Shown one piece after another: positions 20,870-30,504 of a DNA stretch of 64,000 nucleotides; the first letter of the stretch is position 1; each line of letters begins with the position of its first letter. The translations under genes and the position numbers were made by a program. Under the pieces are notes generated by a model. The model ran no database searches. It was given only the letters and a program-made list of their open reading frames with translations, and had not been told where the DNA came from. Origin of the DNA: Mytilus edulis (lineage: Eukaryota > Mollusca > Bivalvia > Mytilida > Mytilidae). The stretch covers positions 49,746,830 through 49,810,829 of the forward strand of contig NC_092344.1 in assembly GCF_963676685.1 (NCBI RefSeq). Reading direction: 5' to 3'.

Positions 20870-21640
20870 GAAATTCAAATGTGACGTCACTTTGTGTGTT
20901 TTTTTTAAATTTCAAATGTGACGTCATTTTGTGCGGTGAGGCTTTGTCTAAATCGGCTGTGTAATTTTATGTGCTGGATTCGGTTGTTTTATGTAATGTG
21001 TCCGTTTTTATTCTGTAGCTAGTCACCACTTCGGTTATATCATGTATATCTATTATATAGTCATTTCATAAAATTTATTGTTTGCAAAAGTATGAATTAT
21101 TCTAAATAATAAGGATGTTCTTTTTGAAACTTTTGGTCCTCAGTGCTCTTCAACTTTGTACTTGTTTTGGCTTTCGAACTTTTTTCATCTGATCGTCACT
21201 GGTTAGTCTTGTGTGGACGAAACGCATGTCTGGCGTATAAAATTGTAAACTTGGTACCTTTTGTTAGCTATTATTCGTGTGTTTCTCTATCCTATATGTT
21301 CTCCCATTTATTTGTATTGTAGTCTTGTCATGTAATGTTGTCATTTTAATGTTATATTTAACATTGCCATAAAAGCGGAGGTTTGGCATGCCACACGACC
21401 AGTTTCAATCTTAAAATGTCCTGTACCAAGTCAGAAAAATTGCCATTGTTATATTATAGTTCGTTTCTGTGTGTGTTACATTTTAATGTTGTGTTTCTGT
21501 TGTGTCGTTGTTCTCCTCTTTTATTTGATGCGTTTTCCTCAGTTTTAATTTGTAACCCGGATTTGGTTTTTTTCTCAATCGTTTAATGAGTTTCGAACAA
21601 CGGTATACTACTGTTGCCTTTATTAGTCATGTTTGTCGAT
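20870..21640 (+). repeat. Composite dispersed element with CRE-like sites and a decayed hammerhead
   Basis: Matches 35,985-36,730 over most of its length. Its start has TTCAAATGTGACGTCAC (twice here, once there). A decayed UUCG-hairpin block (AGTCACCACTTCGGTTATAT) follows, then a shortened spacer, a hammerhead relic at 21,191-21,237 (core CTGGTTA) and the CAAGTCAG repeat. It shows that the hammerhead element is joined to other repeat modules in a larger unit. Confidence 0.6.
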
Positions 21641-21879
21641 AGAAAAACAAAACGCAACGAAATCTTTTCACATACCACTACAAATAAAATGTTATTTAAG
21701 CAATATGAACACCACACAATTGATTTATCTTTAAAATATCTGAGATGTAAAAACACTTAATGACAAATAAAAGAACATGTAAATATGTTCAAACGAGAAA
21801 TCCAAATATTGTCTTTTATGAGAAAGTTTTGAATAAATTCTGCTTCATATTAGCACTATAAAATTTGTTTAATCAGTAA

Positions 21880-22030
21880 TTTGCATTCTATTTAACATTC
21901 TTCAACTTAGTACTTGTTTGACTTTTTAACTATTTTTATCTTAGCGTCACTGATGAGTCTTATGTAGACGAAACGCACGTCTGACGTATTAAATTATTAG
22001 CTTGGTACCCTTGATAACTATCTACAGTAT
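21880..22030 (+). repeat. Hammerhead-bearing dispersed element, 5'-truncated
   Basis: Starts at the TTCTTCAACTTAGTACTTG spacer block, contains the hammerhead at 21,943-21,988, and ends with the CTTGGTACCCTTGATAACTA block. Confidence 0.65.
21943..21988 (+). ncRNA. Type I hammerhead ribozyme, subfamily 1, intact core
   Basis: All elements are in place: stem I GCGTCA/TGACGT (fully paired), CTGATGA, stem II GTCT/AGAC with a five-base loop, GAAAC, stem III ACG/CGT, triplet GTC. It is the best-paired copy of subfamily 1 in the window. Confidence 0.78.
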
Positions 22031-22654
22031 CATTAAGTATAAGCTTATTCAAAGTTTTCAATACTAATAATTATACGAAGTATTAATGACATGATACTGC
22101 TTTCTAACTTCTTTATTGTGAGAGGCAACTATGCGAAATGAATGATTTAACATGAAGCAAAATTCAATAGAGATCGCTTTAAAAGAACAAAATTTCTTGT
22201 AAGCTGAGGCAAAGAAAGAGTTTTCACAGTTTGTGCATTGTTTTTTAATACTTAGTAGAAAAAAATGGTGTCACGATGCCCTGGAATGATGATTATGACA
22301 ATATATAGAATATATAAAACTATTAAAATATACCTTATTGATCCCATGCATTCCAATAGTGACTGTCTAAAAATCTTAACCATTAACGACATAGCTGAAA
22401 AATAACTTATATACATGAATTTTCTATAAGTTTTTAGATGCTTTGGACTAGCTGTCACTAACAATGAGGACTCTCAAATGTGTACCTAGTTTTTTTTTAT
22501 TATTATTTGGATGTACAAGTAACCGGCCACGTTCTCTCGTGTTTTCGTAAGATATATTTCTAGTTGTATCTATCATGTCTATCTGATGAGTTAAGCCTTT
22601 TTCAAAAAATCTGTATAGTTCGTTTATATGTTGAACTGTTACACAACTGTCCCA
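22031..22654. other. No gene seen; short repeat fragment
   Basis: 22,490-22,570 (GGATGTACAAGTA..CCGGCCACGT) also occurs at 51,920-51,960. Otherwise unassigned. Confidence 0.4.
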
Positions 22655-22900
22655 GGTTAGGCTTTGCTCATTGTTGAAGGCCGTACAGTGACCTATAGTT
22701 GTTAATTTCTATGTCATTTGTTATCTTGTGAAGAGTTATCTTATTAGCAATCACACCACATCTTCTTTTTATATATAACAATAAACAAAAATAATATGGG
22801 TGTTGCTCATTGTTGAAGGCCGTGGTTGTTAATATCTGGGTCATTTGGTCTCTTATGAAGAGTTGTCTCATTGACAATCACGCCACATTTTCTTTTCAAC
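22655..22900 (-). repeat. Two adjacent SINE-like repeats, minus strand
   Basis: Two partial copies in a row (22,655-22,790 and 22,801-22,900), each running from GCTCATTGTTGAAGGCCGT to a CACCACAT/CGCCACAT block on the plus strand. They are reverse complements of the family at 11,905 and 36,738. Confidence 0.65.
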
Positions 22901-23480
22901 ATACACCAATAGAAAAAAACACAAAACACAACATAGAAACCAAACACTGAGCAAAATGAACCCCGCCAAACACTTTGGGTGATGTCAAGTTCTCTGAGAC
23001 GGTAGGCAGATCCTGTTCCACATGTAAATCCGTAGTGTTGTTCATGTAAATACAAACCCGGTGATAAATCTACTTAAGTTGGTAACATTCGGGGGAAAGT
23101 TGACGGGATAGTTATAACGACAACTGGAATCTATCCGTCGTCATCTGTGAAACAGATATTCGTTAACCTTAACTATACCTATTGCATCCTTAAAATTCAC
23201 AGAGGTTTAAATTCAACTTGGAAATCTTTGTTTAATAGTTTCCTTGTTTGTAAAAGTCCTCTATCATGGAAATCACGATAGGAAATACACTCTCTGGAAA
23301 TATTACATCTTTTCGAGATATGAACTACGTATTCAGGCGCTGCTGTTAAGTTGCTATATAGAAATGTAGTTTGCTTAAATCATCTCTGGTGTCGTCAATG
23401 TTTGTTGTAACCGACCCTCAATGTGAATTTCGAGATGTAGTTCAAACATTGTACGACAAGAAGTATATGCGTTGGTCTAG
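22900..23480 (-). pseudogene. Penelope-like element, degraded 3' portion
   Basis: On the minus strand fragments of a coding sequence remain (FHDRGLLQTRKLLN-like at about 23,230-23,270), followed by the GCCTACCGTCTCAGAGAACT and TGCTCAGTGTTTGGTTTCTA blocks. It resembles the end of the RT pseudogene at 33,740-35,060 and its downstream repeat. Stops and indels are frequent. Confidence 0.5.
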
Positions 23481-23879
23481 AAATTCAAAGCCAAAACAAA
23501 CAGGACGAGTTTACGACCACAAAATATTCCATACAAAGCTTCGATACAAGAGACCAAAAAACAAGCAAATAAAAATTTAAAACTATTCATAATTATATTA
23601 ACAAATCAAAACAGAATGTGATATGGAGTGGAGAGCAATAAAAGCAAAACATGTCATTGAAATGTGAATTGAAAGCTTAACACCATGTTTAAGCAATGCA
23701 CTAAAACTGTAGTTGATCTTTAGATGGACATTATTTTCTTCGACGGTCATGTTTGACCTCTTTTGGATATTTTATGACATCAATTTATTTCAATTTAATT
23801 TTTCTTAACATTTGATTTCAAAGACGGTAAATAATATATTTGAATTCCACCACTAAAGCACAAAGAAATAATTATAATA
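23481..23879. other. No gene seen
   Basis: AT-rich, nothing recognised. Confidence 0.4.
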
Positions 23880-24000
23880 TATATAAGAAGATGTGGTATG
23901 AGTGCCAATGAGACCACTCTCCATCCAAGTCACAACTTTTAAAAGTAAACCATTATAGGTCAAAGTACGGTCTTCAAATTGAAGCTTTGACTCACACCGA
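23880..24000 (+). repeat. Dispersed repeat head (AAGAAGATGTGGTATGAG family)
   Basis: Reads AAGAAGATGTGGTATGAGTG, then ACTCTCCATCCAAGTCACAA and AAAGTAAACCATTATAGGTC. Fragments of the same family are at 45,443-45,480, 52,480-52,546 and (inverted) 12,940-13,020. The family runs on into the tandem duplication that starts at 24,001. Confidence 0.65.
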
Positions 24001-24960
24001 TGAGCAAACTATAAATGGCCCTAAAACATTACTAATGTAAAACCATCTAAACGAGAAAACCAATGGTCTAAACAATAGTATCACATCAAAACATAAAAAG
24101 GGACACTGTATTCATGTATTATCAATTGAAATGGCTTTTTTCAATCAAAAGAATATGTTTAGCATTAGGTCATTGACGTTTACCGTTCCCTTAGATATAG
24201 TTTACATTTCTAGTAATACAAATCCTGCCGTTTTGATTCATACCATGATTTTGGTAGTACATGTATTTGTATTCCAAAGCTTTATTCTCCTTTCAATAAA
24301 GGTTGACCTTAAATATTTGAATAACAGTTTGCAAATACGTTATATCTTTTTTTAACAAATGTCAATAATGGAGTAGGAAATTATCATGTTTCTGAGTACA
24401 TGGGGTGTCTGAAATATATGTTCTGTTCTGCATGAAACTTATAAAGAATTGGTTTATTTTGGTCTTGTTTGGTTTTGCCATGGTATTATTAATCATTCGT
24501 AATCTTACGAAGTTTGATTGGCAGTCGATAACTTATATTATTTTCTCAAGGATATATATATCATGATAAAAAATCAAACTGTCGGACATCAGTATTGATA
24601 TTACGGAATTTGGTTTTGCAAATTTTCATTAGGGTTGCAATCTTTTTTAATTGATTCAAATTTGTGTAAGCAGACTTAATTCAACTATCATAATATTTAA
24701 CTGACTATCATCCAATAAACATCAAACGTACTGATATACTAATCAGTTGATATCAAAGGGATATTCAAATCCATAAGCCGAAGCTAGATAGACTATAAAC
24801 ACAGCTATTAATTGTTTTTAATAATTCTTTATTCCGTAAGCAAATATACAGCTCATAGGATTAAACACAAAATATACAGTTTACATATACATATGCAGCA
24901 TTAATATATAGCGGAGTTTGTAAAACAATTTACATTGGTAATAAAGGTATATAACAAAAA
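24001..24960 (+). repeat. 960-bp tandem duplication, unit 1
   Basis: Begins at ATGAGCAAACTATAAATGGC and runs to AACAAAAA at 24,960, where the second unit begins at once. The two units differ only at scattered bases and small indels. Its last 150 bases look like a LINE 3' end on the minus strand. Confidence 0.88.
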
Positions 24961-25920
24961 ATGAGCAAACTATAAACGGCCCTAAAACATTACTAATGTA
25001 AAACCATCCAAACGAGAAAACCAATGGTCTAAACAAAAGTATCACATCAAAACATAAAAAGGGACACTGTATTCATGTATTATCAATTGAAATGGCTTTT
25101 TTCAATCAAAAAAATATGTTTAGCATTAGGTCATTGACGTTTACCGTTCCCTTAGATATAGTTTACATTTCTAGTAATACAAATCCTGCCGTTTTGATTC
25201 ATACCATGATTTTGGTAGTACATGTATTTGTATTCCAAACCTTTTTTCCCTTTCAATAAAGGTTGACCTTAATTATTTGAATAATAGTTTGCAAATACGT
25301 TATATCATTTTTTAACAAATGTCAATAATGGAGTAGGAAATTATCATGTTTCTGAGGACATTGGGTGTCTGAAATATATGTTCTGTTCTGCATGAAACTT
25401 ATAAAGAATTGGTTTATTTTGGTCTTGTTTGGTTTTGCCATGGTATTATTAATCATTCGTAATCTTACGAAGTTTGATTGGCAGTCGATAACTTATATTA
25501 TTTTCTCAAGGATATATATATCATGATAAAAAATCAAACTGTCGGACATCAGTATTGATATTACGGAATTTGGTTTTGCAAATTTGCATTAGGGTTGCAA
25601 TCTTTTTTAATTGATTCAAATTTGTGTAAGCAGACTTAATTCAATTATCATAATATTTAACTGACTATCATCCAATAAACATCCAACGTACTGATATACT
25701 AATCAGTTGATATCAAAGGGATATTTAATCCATAAGCCGAAGCTAGATAGACATTAAACACAGCCATTAATTGTTATTAATAATTTTTTATTCCGTAAGT
25801 AAATATACAGCTCCTATGATTAAACTCAAATTATACAGTTTACATATACACATGCAGCATTAATATATAGCGGAGTTTGGCATACAATTTACATTGGTTA
25901 TAAAGGTACATAACAAAAAA
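24961..25920 (+). repeat. 960-bp tandem duplication, unit 2
   Basis: Second unit, adjoining the LINE fragment at 25,740-26,750. The duplication boundary falls in an A-run and the unit includes the LINE 3' end, which suggests unequal recombination between LINE tails. Confidence 0.88.
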
Positions 25921-26750
25921 TCAAGTGTTACGTATTTTCTCTGCCTCATACAGGTTTTTACCCATATTATTCAATTCTTTAATATTTCTTACAGATAGTA
26001 ATTAAACTAATTTGAAGGTAGATAGGTTTCTATAATAATATATCTTAATATGTTTACTTCTGACATTTACATATTTATTACACTCTAATATAAAATGATA
26101 TTCGTCTTCGATTACTTTCTTATTACACATATTACAAACACGCTCATTTCTGGAAATATTAAAGTATCTTCAAGTTTCTACATTAAGTGAATGTGAATTG
26201 ATTCTATATTTAGTTACATATGACTGGTATAAACTGTTCAATAAGCGATTCAAATAAAATTGCAAAGTATGTCCATCATGTTTATATTGATTCAAATTAC
26301 ATTTTGAAGTATTTTCAAAAAATGACAAACCGTCAGCTATATAATTATCAAAAAAAAAATTTTTTAACTTCATGCAAAAATAGTTGATTATTTCCAACAC
26401 TTTGTGCTAACCATATATCATTAAATCCATACCTGTTTAGTATGTCTCTTATCGTACAACTCCAGTTGAGTTTATCATTCGTTTTAACAAAACTAGATTC
26501 GTACATATCTTCATAAACACTATTCAATATACAATTATTAGATTCTAATAACTTCAACCAGTAACGTACCATTCTTACATATTTATTTACATACAATGGT
26601 AAACGCCTAAGTTCAAAATACACCATATGGTCTACATTCGTTTTTCTCACTTTCAAAATTATTTTTAAATAATACAAATGAAGCGTTTCTATATCAGCTC
26701 CCTTATGGAAACTCCATAAAGAATTCATGAATATTATCTCAAACTTTTTT
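25740..26750 (-). mobile_element. LINE fragment, ORF2 C-terminus plus 3' end
   Basis: On the minus strand 26,728-26,348 encodes MNSLWSFHKGADIETLHLYY and a following region typical of LINE ORF2 C-termini (W-FHKG motif, then LRRLPLYVNKYVRMVRYW). The frame shifts at an A-run near 26,350 and continues through a Cys-x2-Cys..His..Cys knuckle (RVCNMCNKKVIEDEYHFILE, about 26,140-26,080). The 3' part continues into the sequence shared by the 960-bp duplication. RT and endonuclease domains are missing. Confidence 0.7.
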
Positions 26751-27326
26751 TTTATTCAACCTTGATTGCACTTTTTTCAAGTCTCTTATCTCTTTTAAAA
26801 ATAAGTAAATTTTTAAAATCAAATAATATTTTTCCAGATATATACCAACACAATACAATGATTGATATGTACAGTATACGTAATCATTCATTATTTTGTA
26901 TCACCATTAGGGCAATATTAAGGTTAACATAAAATCTTATAGTGACATTTGTCACGTGTTTTTGTGGTGTTGTGTCTCATTAACGTTTATTCGCACCAAA
27001 TCTTCTTCTAGCTATAGGTGGCATATTTATTAAAGCATGAGCCAAGAGAGACAATTACCATATCTTAACTATAATTAATTGGGTTCTGTATTTTTTTCAG
27101 TCTGAAATATTCTTCATTTTTAAATGACAAAGTTCAATGTAATAAGATATAACTTGAAATTTACTTTGTTTATTTATGTTTGTTGTCCTTTTCGCATATT
27201 TATATCTGTTTGATAGATGTAATACATCTTATGATTATGATTGCTTCGATGTATAAACTGTTTAATGTTTTTGTATGTATGAATGATGCTAAAAATATTT
27301 ACAACAAGAATAACTGTATTTAACAT
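26751..27326. other. Downstream flank of gene B; start of triplicated segment
   Basis: From about 26,890 the sequence resembles 36,930 and 45,800 onwards (AACATTAAGGCTAACA-type block, TGATTATGATTG, ACAACAAGA), marking the downstream edge of the segment shared by genes B, C and D. No gene. Confidence 0.5.
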
Positions 27327-27332
27327 TTTATT
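27327..27332 (-). terminator. Polyadenylation signal of gene B
   Basis: AATAAA on the minus strand 68 bases beyond the stop; a second overlapping-type AATAAA follows at 27,332-27,337. Confidence 0.7.
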
Positions 27333-27399
27333 TTATTTATCTATAAAAAAAAATCAGTTTGCGTAAAAAATATGGATTTCTTCAAATTTCTAATTATGT

Positions 27400-29190
27400 T
27401 CATCCTGAGTATCCTTTGGATGGTTTTCTTCGGCAAATCCTGTGACATTTAACAGTGGTACAGTATTTGCTTGGTGCACAATCTGTATCAGTATGACATA
27501 GTTTTCTGCAATTACTGAGGTCTCCTACTACTGACTGAGATACGATCCTTGAACCAGATGATCCAACTGATCCTCCTCGTCTAGAAGAAATTGTGTCCAA
27601 TGCATCCATGCCACTACGTCTAGATGTAATTGTGTCCAATGCATTAATGCCACTTCGTCTAGCTGAGATAGTGTCAAGAATATCAGAACCTGTATGACCA
27701 GACAATGTACGACTGCTACCAATAGTTTCCAAATGAGCATTGCTAGATAGATCCAAACGTCCTGTCAAAGACTGACCAGAACCAATTAGGCTACCAGATG
27801 CTATTTGTACGCAATAGCTGTTGCATCCTTCGTGGACACATTTCTGTCCTAACCCACATAGTTTATTGTCTCCACATCCATAATTGCATTTCAAACCATC
27901 AATGCTTGACAGTCTTGATAAGTCAGATGACGAACCTCTAATAATTTCTGAAACTTTATTTCCCCTTCTTATAGACCCCGATAATCCAGATTCACCAATG
28001 ACACTCCCAGATGAAACTTGGACACAATAACTGTCACATCCATCGCGTACACATTTATGTCCTAGGTTACATAATTTATCTACTCCACACTCATAATGAC
28101 AGTTTCTGTTTATACCATCATTGCTTGCTATACCAGCAGAATTCTGAAATGAAGAGCTTCTTATAATTTCAGAGACAGCTGAACTTCTTCTGTCAGATCC
28201 TGCTCGTCTATTTGCATCCATTACATCCAATACAGAAACTGAGTCTCCAAGAGGACCTCCAATGTCTCTACCAACTCCATTGTCAAGCTGTAAAACCTTG
28301 TTCACTCCATGTAGACCTAATTTCTTTTCTGTAGGTGTATAGGCTGTAAAGAAATATATGAGGTTTGTAAAACTTATATCAAACAAATACTGTACACCAA
28401 CTTATTTTCGCGGATACTTTATTTCGCGTTTATCACCAGCTAGTCAATTTCGCGGCGATTTAATTTCGCGATTTCTTAAATTTACTTGATGTGGTTTGAT
28501 AAGGAAATATCTAAGTTATACATATTCGCGACGATTTAATTTCGCGTTCGTTTTCTTCTCGCGAAAGTCGCGAAAATAAATCGCTCGCGAAATTAAGTTG
28601 GTTTACAGTATTTTAAAATTCTTTGAAAGAATACAGAAAAATCATCATATAGTGCCTTTTCTTATTATAAATCTAATTCCTAATAATATATTTGCAGATC
28701 CATAAGTGATAAATTTAAATATCATTGATTACACATGTTTATAAATTAACTGCAAAACTTTCATTTATTTAAAAACACTTCGGACATTTGGGATCCTCAG
28801 TTTTCTTTAAATTCAATCTTGATTCGGCATTATAACATGTATAACATTTCTATTCGAGCATTCCTGATGAGTCTTTTGTAGACGAAGCACGGGTATTTAT
28901 TATCGAATTATAAGCGTGGTATCTTTGTTGGGTAACTAGAACTTGATCTTAACTATGTCAGAAAACTTTGTTTATAAAAAGCTTATCAAAGGTGCCAGAC
29001 TTATAATTTTGTACACCAGACGCATGTTTCTTCCTTCATCATAAGTGTTATCAGAGATTATGGTATCACAACAGTTTGAAAGCCAAATAAAAAATAATAA
29101 TCTTGAGAAAGCGAATATAAGTTAATGCTTACCAGCCACTGACATTATGGTCAATAACATTGACAATGACATAGTTTCAAATCTCATCAT
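27400..29190 (-). CDS. Secreted cysteine-rich protein, paralog B (three six-Cys modules)
   Basis: Spliced CDS with exon 2 at 29,190-29,133 and exon 3 at 28,343-27,400; 333 aa. Exon 2 encodes the signal peptide MMRFETMSLSMLLTIMSVA; the donor is G|GTAAGC and the acceptor TTTCTTTACAG. The mature chain begins AYTPTEKKLGLHGVNKVL. Six-cysteine modules (C-x3-C-x5-C-x5-C-x4-C-x3-C) lie at residues about 101-126, 172-197 and 298-323. Three 13-residue units ending in RR (LDTISARRSG, LDTITSRRSG, LDTISSRRGG) lie at about 240-276. The C-terminus is RRKPSKGYSG. Long Ser/Gly-rich linkers separate the modules. Intron 2 holds a MITE at 28,388-28,610 and two hammerhead relics. The family is unknown to me; it is secreted or extracellular by inference. 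Confidence 0.88.
28388..28610. mobile_element. MITE with TTTCGCG motifs in intron 2 of gene B
   Basis: The left end TACTGTACACCAACTTA and the inverted right end TACTGTAAACCAACTTA enclose 223 bases with many TTTCGCG/CGCGAAA motifs. It is absent at the matching place in genes C and D, so it arrived after the duplications. Confidence 0.75.
28785..29095. repeat. Inverted pair of decayed hammerhead elements, intron 2 of gene B
   Basis: A plus copy (28,785-28,930; CTGATGA and stem II kept, GAAG instead of GAAA) faces a minus copy (28,975-29,095). The same pair is in the introns of C and D, so the insertion predates the duplications. Confidence 0.6.
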
Positions 29191-30192
29191 TTTCAAGAAT
29201 CTGAAATATACAAGATAAGCATGTTTTAAAACATCTGTTTTCAAAAATAACTAAAAATCATATAACAAAAAAGGTTGCTAATTATAATTTAGACCTGCCA
29301 GCATTTAACTTCAAATTACTTAAAATTTCGAAATTATTAAATCAGATTGTGCATGTTCTATTCTTAATAGCTTGACAAAACAACAAAACAGGGATAAAGA
29401 AAGTAACCGTTTCAAAGGTAAGTCAACAAGAACAATATAAAAAACGAAACAGGGGGAAATAAATTCCAACCAAAAAAATTTTGTCAAGCGAATTAACGGG
29501 AATAAATGTATGTCCAAAGTTATTGTAGATCCTCATTTATGTAGTAAAATACGGAGTTTAAATTTGTAAAAAGTATCTGATGGAAATATATTTCAAGCTA
29601 AAATGATTGAAATCATTAAAATAATGCAAATTTAAGTTTAAACTGAAAGATTGCAATTGCATTGCATATATCAGTTTAAAATCTGACATAGTTCTAACAG
29701 ATATGGTTTTTTTTAATATTTTAATTATTTTCTGGTATTCACTAGAATTTTTTGAAAAAAATATCAACTTCATACTTTAAAGTCCAAAATTAAGTTCGGA
29801 AATTAATTAAGAAACGCGTGTTTTTTTTTTAATATAATATACGTTAAGCTGTAGTTCGGTACTTAAACAAACTTGCAAATTTGTCACTGACTATAAACGT
29901 ACGTAATGTCTAATTTAATTTCATAAACATTGTAAACTAATCTGTATAAAATGTTATGATATTTCTATTTGCAGACAAAAATATTTTAAAGAAAAAGTGT
30001 GTTTCTAGAATTTCATAATTAATTGTTTTTCAAAATATTATCCTTTTGGAATTTTTGTTTGTATGGTGTATTATTAAAGTCATCATGTTATTAAACAATT
30101 ACTACGTACCAATGTATAAGCCTTCCATATTTAGTTAATTTATAAAGATAATAAAGAGTCAAGTTGTCTTTGAAACTAAAGGAATGTTAAAT

Positions 30193-30332
30193 TGAAAAGA
30201 AATATGTGTATAAATTGTAAAGAAATATGTGTATAGATTGAAAAGAAATATGTGTATAAATTGAAATGAAATATGTGTATAAATTGAAAAGAAATATGCG
30301 TATAAAATGAAAAGAAATATGTGTATAAATTG
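30193..30332. repeat. 23-bp minisatellite in intron 1 of gene B
   Basis: Six copies of a unit like GAAAAGAAATATGTGTATAA. Genes C and D have a single related unit at the same place (39,855 and 49,535). Confidence 0.85.
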
Positions 30333-30373
30333 TGATTTCTAAGTAGCTTAACACTTAAACTTAGTAATCTTAC

Positions 30374-30412
30374 CTTAATTTAAAGTAGTTATCAGTTTTT
30401 CGAATGAATAAA
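30374..30412 (-). other. Non-coding exon 1 of gene B (inferred)
   Basis: Ends at the donor AAG|GTAAG (30,374/30,373). The 5' end is placed about 30 bases after the TATA box. The exon is well conserved with C and D (CGAAAAACTGATAACTACTT). Confidence 0.55.
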
Positions 30413-30437
30413 TAATGTTTCCCATTTCAGAACTGTT

Positions 30438-30445
30438 CTTTTATA
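30438..30445 (-). promoter_or_regulatory. TATA box of gene B
   Basis: TATAAAAG on the minus strand within GGTATAAAAGAACAGTTCTG, nearly identical in C and D. Confidence 0.8.
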
Positions 30446-30498
30446 CCATCTCAATTATTTGTTTATTGTTTGCATACAAACAAGGAAATGTATATTAA

Positions 30499-30504
30499 AC
30501 CACA
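30499..30504. promoter_or_regulatory. Conserved ACCACA motif upstream of gene B
   Basis: 54 bases upstream of the TATA box in the block AAACCACAAATGATGAATT; matches the Runx core ACCRCA. An octamer-like ATGCAAAT is about 80 bases further upstream. Binding is inference. Confidence 0.5.
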
